Part shown: piece by piece, positions 48,675-55,946 of the stretch | Numbering within the stretch: position 1 is the stretch's first letter | How the letters are laid out: every line of letters starts with the position of its first letter | Virus record (IMG/VR): IMGVR_UViG_3300006754_000019 | Span: 1-56,916 of that record | DNA from: a virus | Length of the DNA: 56,916 nt | Direction: 5' to 3' (one strand) | The notes under the pieces: model-generated | Told to the model about the DNA's origin: nothing | Seen by the model: only the letters and a program-made list of their open reading frames with translations | The model's database searches: none | Translations under genes and position numbers: made by a program

Positions 48675-49836
48675 GAAAAATACAAGTTTTGCAGATCGTC
48701 AAAGAAGGAGAAGTGAGCAGGGAGATGCAACTGGTGGACAAAGAAAGTCTGCTTTAAATTTCGACAAACTGAAAAAGGATAATGGACTAGACGAGATTGA
48801 ATTTTACAAACCTAAGAAGACTAAAGGTAAAGAGAGAAACAGGATTGATATCCTCCCTTGGTTAATATCTGAAGAATGGTATCATAATCTAAGGGAAGTC
48901 AAAGGAATCAACTGTGACGTAGAGGTAGGCGAGCCTGAAGGTGCTTTGATTATTCCTGTACATTATGATGTAGGTATAGGAGGGGATACTGTTCTTTGCT
49001 TATCTAATGCCTTTGGAGGGAAGTGTGTTATCTGTGATAAAATGTTTGATCTAATGGATAATGATAAAATTAAGCATGAGAAGCAGATTAATAAACTAAG
49101 GGCTAAGTGGAGATGTTTCTACAGTGTGTTCGATCATGAGGACGAAGAATACGAAGGAATCAAATTATGGGATATGAGTTTCCATAACTTTGAAAAGCAT
49201 GTTAGGAGGGAAAGTAGGGATAGTGATGAGGGAAGTGTTCCTTATGCTAGTCTAGACGTAGGTAAGATCATCTCCTTTAAGGGGATAGAGGATAGCATGG
49301 GTAAGATTAAATTCATTAAAGCTGAGTCTATAGAATTTGAAGACAGGGATGATGAGTATGACGAAGACGTAATGGAGAGTACCTTTAAACTAGATGCTGC
49401 TTTGATTATCCCTACACCTGAAGCTGTCAAGAAGATGTTCTACCATGAAGAAGAACCAGAAGAAGGGGAAGACGTAGAGGAAGAAGAAGTGGATGAAGAA
49501 GAAGCCCCTAAGAAGGAAAAGAAGAAGAAAGATGAACTTCCTGAAGAATTTGAGGAAGAAGAGGAAGACGATGATGAAGAAGACGATGATGAAGAAGACG
49601 ATGATGAAGAAGACGATGATGGAGATGATGAAGAAGTAACAGAGTGTCCAGAAGATCATGAGTTCGGTAAAGACTACGACAAAGAGGAAGACTGCGAAGA
49701 TTGCGATCAGAAAGTTTACGATGCCTGTGAGAAGGCAAAGAAAGCTATGAAGAAGTCTAAGAAGAAAGCTAATAAGTTTGCGAAGGAGACTAAGGAGAAG
49801 AAGGGTAAAAAGAAAAAATCATTTGCAAGGAAATAA
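48667..49836 (+). CDS. gp32-like single-stranded DNA-binding protein
   Basis: 389 residues, near phage gp32 in layout. A basic N terminus is followed by a core (about 55-225) with IDILPWLISEEWYHNLREVKG, CVICDK and WRCFYSVFDH, the zinc and OB-fold-like features of gp32 relatives. A strongly acidic tail (EEDDD repeats) then runs into a lysine-rich end. Known: the acidic tail recruits partner proteins. The basic end is unusual. A 15-base tandem repeat encodes the acidic tract. Confidence 0.8.
   Translation: MTKKNTSFADRQRRRSEQGDATGGQRKSALNFDKLKKDNGLDEIEFYKPKKTKGKERNRIDILPWLISEEWYHNLREVKGINCDVEVGEPEGALIIPVHYDVGIGGDTVLCLSNAFGGKCVICDKMFDLMDNDKIKHEKQINKLRAKWRCFYSVFDHEDEEYEGIKLWDMSFHNFEKHVRRESRDSDEGSVPYASLDVGKIISFKGIEDSMGKIKFIKAESIEFEDRDDEYDEDVMESTFKLDAALIIPTPEAVKKMFYHEEEPEEGEDVEEEEVDEEEAPKKEKKKKDELPEEFEEEEEDDDEEDDDEEDDDEEDDDGDDEEVTECPEDHEFGKDYDKEEDCEDCDQKVYDACEKAKKAMKKSKKKANKFAKETKEKKGKKKKSFARK
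49561..49620 (+). repeat. Four tandem 15-base units encoding EEDDD
   Basis: Units GAAGAAGACGATGAT at 49576, 49591 and 49606, with one close variant at 49561. They lie in frame in the SSB gene. Copy number may vary. Confidence 0.9.
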
Positions 49837-49842
49837 ATTAAA

Positions 49843-50034
49843 ATGAATAAACAAACTATTACTACACAACAAGCCGTTGATGAATACCGTAAGGCAGGGC
49901 TTGGAGATATATCTATCCAAACCATAAAAGTCTGGTTGTATAAAAAGATTATAGTAGGTAGAAAGATAGCTGGAAGGTGGCACATTGACAGGAATAAATT
50001 TATAGCATTTTTAAAGGTGGAGGATGGGCAATGA
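49843..50034 (+). CDS. Excisionase-like HTH protein
   Basis: 63 residues. TTQQAVDEYRKAGLGDISIQTIKVWLYKKIIVGRKIAGRWHIDRNKFIAFL is the MerR-like HTH_17 pattern of excisionases and small regulators. No integrase is seen, so a regulatory or origin-binding role is more likely than excision. It overlaps recA by 4 bases and lies 6 bases after the SSB gene. Confidence 0.7.
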   Translation: MNKQTITTQQAVDEYRKAGLGDISIQTIKVWLYKKIIVGRKIAGRWHIDRNKFIAFLKVEDGQ

Positions 50035-51083
50035 AAAAATCTTTTAAACGGTCTAGATCAACAACGGTAAGTGAAGTAGAGAATAGGGAACGAAAGGAGG
50101 GTAAGGCAGACAGGGTAGAGTTCCTGTCTACTGGTTCTACATTACTAAATCTTGCTGCTAGTGGCAAAGCTAGAAAAGGTGGATGGGCAAGGGGGAGGAT
50201 TATTAATCTAGTGGGGGACGGTAGCTCTGGTAAGACCCTCCTTGCTCTTGAAGCCTGTGCTCAAGCTTTCTACAATATTCAAAAGAGAAAGAGTAAGTTG
50301 TATCCCAAAGTAAAGAAGGTGACTATTGTATACAACAACAAAGAGGGGGTAATGGATTTCCCCATAGAAGAAATGTATGGAGAGAAGTTTGTTGAAGGGT
50401 TAGAGTGGATATCGTCTACTACTTGTGAAGAATTTGGTAGAGACTATCAAAGGAGGGTTAAGAATTTAAAAGAAGGGGAGTTCCTGTTGTATGTAGTTGA
50501 TTCCCTCGACTCCCTTGATTCCAGTGCAGGGTTAAAGCGTGTTGAAAAGAGTATAAAGACTAACAATGACATTGAGGGAAATTATGGAATGGAGAAGGCT
50601 AAGTACTTCTCTAATGCTTTCTTTAGTCACTTGTGTAGTTCTATGAAAGATAAAGATGCTACCCTGATATGTATTAGTCAAGTGAGGGATAATATTAATG
50701 CTGGGTTGTTTGGAGAGAAGCATAGAAGGGTGGGAGGTAAAGCCTTAGACTTTTACACTCATCAAGTATGTTGGTTGGCTAGGAGACATAAACTAAAGAA
50801 GACAGTTAAGAAACAGGAAAGGGTTTATGGAGTAACACTTAAAGCAATGTTCAAGAGGAACAAGACTGCCAAGCCTTTTAGGGATGCTGAGTTTGATATT
50901 CTCTTTGACTATGGAATAGATGACATGGGAAGTATAGTCAAATATAGAGGGTGGGAGGAAGAAGAACTAAAAGTCATGGAAGCTGACCCTGAACACTATA
51001 AAGAAGTAGTTGATAAGATAGAGGAAGATTGGCAAGACATAGAGAAAGCAATTAAACCTGATAGGATAGGGAGGTTTGAGTGA
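50031..51083 (+). CDS. RecA-like recombinase
   Basis: 350 residues, typical length. Walker A LVGDGSSGKTLLALE (about 64-78), Walker B FLLYVVDSLDSLDSS, and a switch region CISQVRDNINAGLFGEKHRRVGG matching RecA L2-type loops. The C-terminal part is acidic. Known: strand exchange in recombination-dependent replication. Adjacent SSB, UvsY-like and resolvase genes fit. Confidence 0.85.
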   Translation: MKKSFKRSRSTTVSEVENRERKEGKADRVEFLSTGSTLLNLAASGKARKGGWARGRIINLVGDGSSGKTLLALEACAQAFYNIQKRKSKLYPKVKKVTIVYNNKEGVMDFPIEEMYGEKFVEGLEWISSTTCEEFGRDYQRRVKNLKEGEFLLYVVDSLDSLDSSAGLKRVEKSIKTNNDIEGNYGMEKAKYFSNAFFSHLCSSMKDKDATLICISQVRDNINAGLFGEKHRRVGGKALDFYTHQVCWLARRHKLKKTVKKQERVYGVTLKAMFKRNKTAKPFRDAEFDILFDYGIDDMGSIVKYRGWEEEELKVMEADPEHYKEVVDKIEEDWQDIEKAIKPDRIGRFE

Positions 51084-51568
51084 TCTATATTGGAATTGAC
51101 AATGGGGTGACTGGGAGTATAGGAATAATAAATGATAGAGAAGCTTACTTCTTTAAAACTCCATGCTTCAAAGAACAAAACTATACTAAAGTAAAAGGAA
51201 ACATCTCTAGGATAGATCATCATAGATTAGGAGAATTATTAACAGATCGTATATATCAGTATGCTAAAGTATATCTAGAAAGACCAATGGTAAATCCTAT
51301 GAGATTCAAAGCAACTGTTAGTGCATTGAGGGCTTTGGAATCTACTTTGATAGTGGTGGAGACTTTAAAAATTCCTCATGAATATGTTGACTCAAAGGAA
51401 TGGCAGAAGGAGTTGTTACCTAAAGGAGTGAAGGGATCACCTGAGTTGAAGAAAGCCTCCCTTGATATAGGATGTAGATTGTTCCCTAAGTTGAAAGAAG
51501 AAATAGTGAATCATGGAGATGCAGATGGATTGTTAATAGCTGAATATCTAAGAAGGCAGAATAGATGA
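51080..51568 (+). CDS. RuvC-like Holliday junction resolvase
   Basis: 162 residues starting at GTG 51080, overlapping recA's stop. YIGIDNGVTGSIGII at the start has the first Asp, VYLERP the Glu, and HGDADGLLIAEYL the last pair of acids: the RuvC/RNase H-fold set. Length matches RuvC (about 170). Known: cuts four-way junctions, needed before packaging. Confidence 0.85.
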   Translation: MIYIGIDNGVTGSIGIINDREAYFFKTPCFKEQNYTKVKGNISRIDHHRLGELLTDRIYQYAKVYLERPMVNPMRFKATVSALRALESTLIVVETLKIPHEYVDSKEWQKELLPKGVKGSPELKKASLDIGCRLFPKLKEEIVNHGDADGLLIAEYLRRQNR

Positions 51569-52461
51569 TTAACTCCCTGACTATACAAAACTTTCAGAGT
51601 CATAAGAAAACTGAACTGGTCTTTGATAACGGTATTAATATTATCATTGGTCAATCAGATTCAGGGAAGTCTGCCATTCTTAGAGCCTTGAACTGGGTGA
51701 TTAATAATAAACCTAGTGGAGAAGCTTTCAGAAGTAGTTGGGGAGGGGAGACTGAAGTAAACATATGCTTAGATGATAATCAAATACACAGAATCAAAGG
51801 AAAAGAAAACTCTTATCTAATGGATGTAGCTGATTTCAAATCATTTGGACAAGATGTACCAGAAGAAATAAAACAACAAATAAACTTCTCCCCTTTAAAC
51901 ATGGCTGGGCAATTTGATTCTCCTTTCCTCCTAGCTATGTCAGGGGGGGAGGTTGCTAGATACCTGAACAAGATAGTTCATCTTGACGTAATTGATAAAT
52001 CACTTTCTAATATAGGGAGGGTATTGACAAAAGAAAAGACTGATCTGAAGTACAAAGAGGAAGAATATAAAAATGCTAAGGAGAAGGAGAAGGAATTTGA
52101 TTGGTTAGATGAAGCAGAGGGCTGTCTGGTAAAATTGGAATTGTTTGAGAATAATTTAAGACAAAGGAATATGGATTGTTCTAGATTAGCTTTTCAATTA
52201 AGCTGTATAAAAGAAGCATATGAAAAGCTAGATGAACTCCCTGATCTGAGTGATTATGAAATACAAGTCACAGATTTAATATATAGTCAGAAAAAGATTC
52301 ATTATAAGAAAGAGAAGATAGATAAGTTTAATAATTGTGTAGAAAATATATTGGTCAAGGAGGGACAAATTAGAATAATAGAAAAAGACTTAGGGAGTTG
52401 GGAAGCCCAATTTGAAGCAACGATGCCCCAACAATGTCCTTTGTGTGGGAGGGGAGAGTGA
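51565..52461 (+). CDS. Rad50/SbcC-like ATPase, N-terminal half ending in a zinc-hook motif
   Basis: 298 residues. The N terminus has SLTIQNFQSHKKTELVFDNG, Walker A IIGQSDSGKSAILRAL, then LNMAGQFDSPFLLAMSGGEVARYL. A coiled coil occupies about 150-285, and the very end is CPLCGRGE, a CxxC of zinc-hook type. There is no Walker B or signature motif: these are in 54029-54673. Known: Rad50 normally has both halves in one chain. A split into two genes is unusual. Confidence 0.85.
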   Translation: MINSLTIQNFQSHKKTELVFDNGINIIIGQSDSGKSAILRALNWVINNKPSGEAFRSSWGGETEVNICLDDNQIHRIKGKENSYLMDVADFKSFGQDVPEEIKQQINFSPLNMAGQFDSPFLLAMSGGEVARYLNKIVHLDVIDKSLSNIGRVLTKEKTDLKYKEEEYKNAKEKEKEFDWLDEAEGCLVKLELFENNLRQRNMDCSRLAFQLSCIKEAYEKLDELPDLSDYEIQVTDLIYSQKKIHYKKEKIDKFNNCVENILVKEGQIRIIEKDLGSWEAQFEATMPQQCPLCGRGE

Positions 52462-53393
52462 TGAAAAGAAAAAATAGAAAGAAAAGTAGCGTAACTGCAA
52501 TTTTGTCTTCTGATTGGCACATTAGAGGTGACAGACCAGTTTGCAGAACTGATGACTATATGGAGGCACAAAGAAAGAAGATTACATTCATATTAAATCT
52601 TGCCAAAGATAATTCTTGCCCTATCCTAGTTGCTGGAGACTTCGGACACAAACCTATGTGGGGAGATAGACTACTTAATTACTTTATAGATATATTAAAT
52701 GACTTTCAAGATGTAGTAATATATGTAGTAGTAGGACAACATGACCTCCCTAACCACAGACTTGATAAGTGGAAAGAGGCAGGGTTGGGAGTATTGGACA
52801 AACAATATGGAAAAGATTTTGAAGTGATTGTGAAACCTACCAGAGCTAATGACTTTATTATCTTTCCTTTTCATTATTCAAATAATATAATAAAGTTGGA
52901 ACAAGAAACAACAGATAGAACTACAGCCCTCCTGCACACAATGGTAATTAAATCACAGAAGGAGAAGCTATGGCATGACCAAGTAGCTCACTCTGCTAAG
53001 TGGTACTTGAGGAAGTTCCCTTGCTATGATTTAATTGTATCAGGGGACAATCACCAAAGTTTTGCAATAGAGTATGAGGGGAGATGGTTGGTGAATGCTG
53101 GAAGCTTGATGAGGATGACAGCAAACCAAATTGAACACAAACCCTCTGTCTATCTATGGTATGCTGAGGACAATTCAATAGAAAGGATATATCTACCGAT
53201 AGAAGAGAACGTAGTTAGTAGGCAACATATAGCAGAAGGTCAGCAGAGGAACGAGAGAATAGAAGCATATATAAATAGGTTAAAAGAAACAGAGGAGCTA
53301 GGGCTCAGCTATGAGAGTAATATGAAAGAGTTCTTTAAAACAAATAGGACAAGGAGAAAAATAATGTTGAAGGTATGGGAGAGTATGAAATGA
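52461..53393 (+). CDS. Mre11/SbcD-like nuclease
   Basis: 310 residues from ATG 52461 with GGGAGGGGAGAG; a longer frame covers the previous gene. Metallophosphatase motifs: LSSDWHIRGD (D-x-H), VAGDFGH, VVGQHDLP (GNHD-like, N replaced by Q), HTMV, SGDNHQ. Known: the endonuclease partner of Rad50. It lies directly between the two ATPase halves with overlaps. Confidence 0.85.
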   Translation: MKRKNRKKSSVTAILSSDWHIRGDRPVCRTDDYMEAQRKKITFILNLAKDNSCPILVAGDFGHKPMWGDRLLNYFIDILNDFQDVVIYVVVGQHDLPNHRLDKWKEAGLGVLDKQYGKDFEVIVKPTRANDFIIFPFHYSNNIIKLEQETTDRTTALLHTMVIKSQKEKLWHDQVAHSAKWYLRKFPCYDLIVSGDNHQSFAIEYEGRWLVNAGSLMRMTANQIEHKPSVYLWYAEDNSIERIYLPIEENVVSRQHIAEGQQRNERIEAYINRLKETEELGLSYESNMKEFFKTNRTRRKIMLKVWESMK

Positions 53394-53629
53394 CAGAGAA
53401 ACTTGAACAAACACTCCTTGACCTAAAGGAGAAGATAGAACAAGGGAAGGTAAAGAGAAATAAGTTAGAGGGACAGAGGGAAGAAGCCTTAAGCACTTTG
53501 AAGAAAGAGTTCAAGTGTAAGAGTGTAAAAGAAGGAAAGAAAATGCTGAAGAAGATGATAGAAGAAGTGGAGAAGGATTCAAAGGTATTAGAAAAGCAGA
53601 TAGAAAAGTTAACGGAGAAATGTGAATGA
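53390..53629 (+). CDS. Coiled-coil protein, possible third Rad50 piece
   Basis: 79 residues, ATGA-coupled to the nuclease gene. Fully helical: EQTLLDLKEKIEQGKVKRNK, then KKMLKKMIEEVEKDSKVLEK and IEKLTEKCE. It may be the missing ascending coil of the split ATPase or a linker protein. Inference only. Confidence 0.6.
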   Translation: MTEKLEQTLLDLKEKIEQGKVKRNKLEGQREEALSTLKKEFKCKSVKEGKKMLKKMIEEVEKDSKVLEKQIEKLTEKCE

Positions 53630-53853
53630 AAATAACAGACATGATATGGTTCAGTACAAATCAGGCTCACACCATTGGAATTATAATGGGCAAGAGTGAT
53701 GTGGATGATACACCAAAAGCACATATTGGATTAGGGAATGGAAAGGATGAGGGAACAGATGCAAAGCTTATAGCAGATCATGGAGTAGAGATTACCAAAG
53801 TGATGGCACAGGATTTGTCTAAACATTTTAAAGAGAAAGGAAAGAAAATGTAG
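53626..53853 (+). CDS. Small conserved phage protein
   Basis: 75 residues. MIWFSTNQAHTIGIIMGKS, then AHIGLGNGKDEGTDAKLIADHG, is a pattern I recognise from small phage proteins near Rad50-like genes. No catalytic motif. Coupled by ATGA to the coiled-coil gene. Function unknown. Confidence 0.6.
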   Translation: MKITDMIWFSTNQAHTIGIIMGKSDVDDTPKAHIGLGNGKDEGTDAKLIADHGVEITKVMAQDLSKHFKEKGKKM

Positions 53854-54028
53854 AAGGATATTATTTGTGGGGAGTAGAGGAATTCTGTTCAGGACATGCA
53901 TGTGGGCAACCACTTCAATCTAGAAAGGAATTGCGATGGGTGTGTGTGTCCTGAACAACTAAGTTAAACATTGGTTATGGGGTCATTGAGGGCAAGGAAT
54001 CACTTGAGCTTGCAGATAAGGTGGGAGA
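53854..54028 (+). other. 175-base gap with a 10-bp inverted repeat
   Basis: GTTCAGGACA (53887-53896) and TGTCCTGAAC (53947-53956) are exact complements, 50 bases apart. A TTG-started frame would give 28 residues with HACG and WVCVS, like a truncated zinc ribbon. No gene is convincing. Could be a structured RNA or a decayed ORF. Confidence 0.45.
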
Positions 54029-54673
54029 ATGAGTCTGAAGGAGATTAGATCAACAATAGAAAGAAGTAAAGGACAGAGAGACTTAATAGAGTCTACTCTT
54101 GCATTCTTAGAGGGAGAAACTACTTCCTTGACGAAGGAGATTAAGTGTTCTGAAAAGGCACAGGTAATTATCCAAAAGGTGGCACAGGACACACAAAGCC
54201 AATTAGAATATCATATCTCCGACATAGTAACAATGGCTTTAGATACTGTCTTTGACGAGCCTTATAAGTTCAAGGTAAACTTTGTTCTCAAAAGAAACAA
54301 GACTGAATGTGAATTGCTATTTGATAGGGATGGAGAAGAAATCAACCCACTGATAGGTAGCGGAGGAGGTGTGATAGACGTAGCCTCCTTCGCCCTACGG
54401 ATAGCCCTATGGACATTGCAGACTCCCAAGGGTAGGAACACAATTATATTAGACGAGCCATTCAAGTTCTTATCCAAAGACCTACTCCCAAGAGCCTGTA
54501 CTCTTCTTCAGGAACTTAGAAAGAAATTAAATCTTCAATTCATAATTGTAACCCACCTTGACGAACTGGTGGGGTGTGCTGATAAAGTTTTTAATGTAAA
54601 ACTTAAAGAAGGTATCTCACATGTCAAAAATTACTATGTATCACTTTCAAACTCCATGCCGTCTGGGTCGTAA
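54029..54673 (+). CDS. Rad50/SbcC-like ATPase, C-terminal half
   Basis: 214 residues. A short coil at the start (QRDLIESTLAFLEGETTSLT), then FDRDGEEINPLIGSGGGVIDVASFALRIAL (ABC signature region), TIILDEPFKFL (Walker B) and FIIVTHLDEL (His switch). It supplies the half missing in 51565-52461. Its 3' end overlaps the convergent 54634-54879 gene by 40 bases. No CxxC is visible here. Confidence 0.85.
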   Translation: MSLKEIRSTIERSKGQRDLIESTLAFLEGETTSLTKEIKCSEKAQVIIQKVAQDTQSQLEYHISDIVTMALDTVFDEPYKFKVNFVLKRNKTECELLFDRDGEEINPLIGSGGGVIDVASFALRIALWTLQTPKGRNTIILDEPFKFLSKDLLPRACTLLQELRKKLNLQFIIVTHLDELVGCADKVFNVKLKEGISHVKNYYVSLSNSMPSGS

Positions 54674-54879
54674 TCAGATAATCCAGCATGATATTTATAC
54701 AATCTATATTTATCACATTCCTTCTTTATCGTATCAGCTATTGCTCTTTCTAAATGTCTCAACATTGGATACCCTGTAGGGATTGTTTCATACTCTCCTT
54801 TTACTTCTATAAGTCCTTTAAACTCTATCCACCAATTATAATTATCTACAACGGTTTCTCTTGGAGGTGGTTCAGTCAT
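54634..54879 (-). CDS. Hypothetical small protein
   Basis: 81 residues, acidic, with PRETVVDNYNWWIEFKGLIEV and a C-terminal ending rich in Asp. It overlaps the convergent ATPase gene by 40 bases and the phosphoesterase gene by one base. The overlap is large for convergent genes, so one end may be wrong. Function unknown. Confidence 0.55.
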   Translation of the reverse strand: MTEPPPRETVVDNYNWWIEFKGLIEVKGEYETIPTGYPMLRHLERAIADTIKKECDKYRLYKYHAGLSDYDPDGMEFESDT

Positions 54880-55775
54880 TATACAATTACCCTCATATCT
54901 AATGTTTTAGGATTAAATTGCAATCTAGGAGTACCTATCTCTGCTCCTGCATATCCTGCTTTCTCTCCATAACATGGACTACCTACTGTATATGTCTTTA
55001 AAAACGAACCTGTCATAAATCCTCTCCTCTTTCTAGTCTCAAGGGTATGAGCACGATTAAAACTCTGGGTAGTAAATGAAGTTACTGGCATTGAATGACC
55101 ATGTGCTACCATAACAACGTCTACTGTATTCCATTCTCGCAATAAGTTTTGTATTCTATTTACTTTCGCTCCATCTGTTCTTCCTGATGTATTCCCATGA
55201 GTAACAAGTACATCAAACGATCTACATCCCTTATTGTATTTCTTCCCCTCCCCATGCGTGAAGGATAGCCTCACTACCGCCATATCATATAACAACCTTA
55301 TCTTTGCCTTTTTATAATTATCAGGCGATACAACAACATTGTCTGCTTGTCTTATGGGAGTCTTTATTTCATTTAGACACTTCCACATATCGTAAAGAAC
55401 ATCATGGTGGTATCTTCTCTTTATGGTCTCTTCGTGATTCCCTCTTAACAAACCGAGACATTTGTGTCTAATAGGAAATAATAATTCACAAACGCTGTCT
55501 ATCTGTTCTTGACAGATGTTATCTATACTCCCATTTCTATATTTCTTTGCCAATGAACGAATATCAAATCTTGGATCACTGAAGTTAATAAACTCTCCAT
55601 AATCTCCCATGCCTATCCAATAAGCATTATCGTCATTTAATACTTCATTTATTACTTTCTTTACTGCTTCTGTATCACTTCCAGCACTGCCTTCATGTAT
55701 GTCGCCTATCCCAAACAACGAGAACCATTCGTCCACTTGTCTTTTACAAGGAATAGATATTTGATTAAACTCCAA
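54879..55775 (-). CDS. Calcineurin-like metallophosphoesterase
   Basis: 298 residues. LFGIGDIHEGSAG (D-x-H), WIGMGDYGEF (GD), GLLRGNHEETI (GNHE), LVTHGN and VMVAHGHSMPV (GH-x-H) are the full metallophosphatase set. Known: phosphoesterases act on DNA, cyclic nucleotides or proteins. It is unrelated in position to the Mre11-like gene and lies in the tail-side minus-strand block. Anti-defence hydrolysis of signalling nucleotides is possible but not shown. Confidence 0.8.
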   Translation of the reverse strand: MEFNQISIPCKRQVDEWFSLFGIGDIHEGSAGSDTEAVKKVINEVLNDDNAYWIGMGDYGEFINFSDPRFDIRSLAKKYRNGSIDNICQEQIDSVCELLFPIRHKCLGLLRGNHEETIKRRYHHDVLYDMWKCLNEIKTPIRQADNVVVSPDNYKKAKIRLLYDMAVVRLSFTHGEGKKYNKGCRSFDVLVTHGNTSGRTDGAKVNRIQNLLREWNTVDVVMVAHGHSMPVTSFTTQSFNRAHTLETRKRRGFMTGSFLKTYTVGSPCYGEKAGYAGAEIGTPRLQFNPKTLDMRVIV

Positions 55776-55874
55776 TTAAAAGTTAATCCCTTCTACATCT
55801 TTTATATATACCATGTCATCCCCTTGCTCCTCTAAAAGCTTCAAGTATAGATTATCTCCGTAAGCTATCTTCAT
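55776..55874 (-). CDS. 32-residue small protein
   Basis: Missed by length cut-offs. ATG 55874 overlaps the stop of the previous small ORF (ATGA), and its TAA touches the phosphoesterase start region. Sequence begins MKIAYGDNLYLKLLEEQGDD. The ribosome site is weak; coupling supports it. Confidence 0.45.
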   Translation of the reverse strand: MKIAYGDNLYLKLLEEQGDDMVYIKDVEGINF

Positions 55875-55936
55875 CTTTCAATTAAGCCCCAACCTTGATT
55901 TTCTTCATCCCATGTATACATTTCATCATCTTTCAC
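55871..55936 (-). CDS. 21-residue small ORF
   Basis: From GTG 55936, or ATG further in: DDEMYTWDEENQGWGLIER. The YTWDEENQGW composition is like short tail-associated phage proteins. It is coupled to the next ORF by ATGA. Low confidence because the start is unclear. Confidence 0.35.
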   Translation of the reverse strand: MKDDEMYTWDEENQGWGLIER

Positions 55937-55946
55937 TACCCCCCAA

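Noticed and set aside
49390-49985. Several minus-strand ORFs opposite the SSB gene
   Set aside because: They mirror the acidic tandem repeat and have Phe/Leu/His-rich low-complexity sequence; shadows of the real gene.
49843-50034. Evidence for a temperate lifestyle from an excisionase-like protein
   Set aside because: Small HTH_17 proteins are common regulators; no integrase or repressor is seen.
54879-55775. Second Mre11
   Set aside because: It has the general phosphoesterase motifs but is far from the Rad50 halves, on the opposite strand, and lacks Mre11-type sequence outside the motifs.
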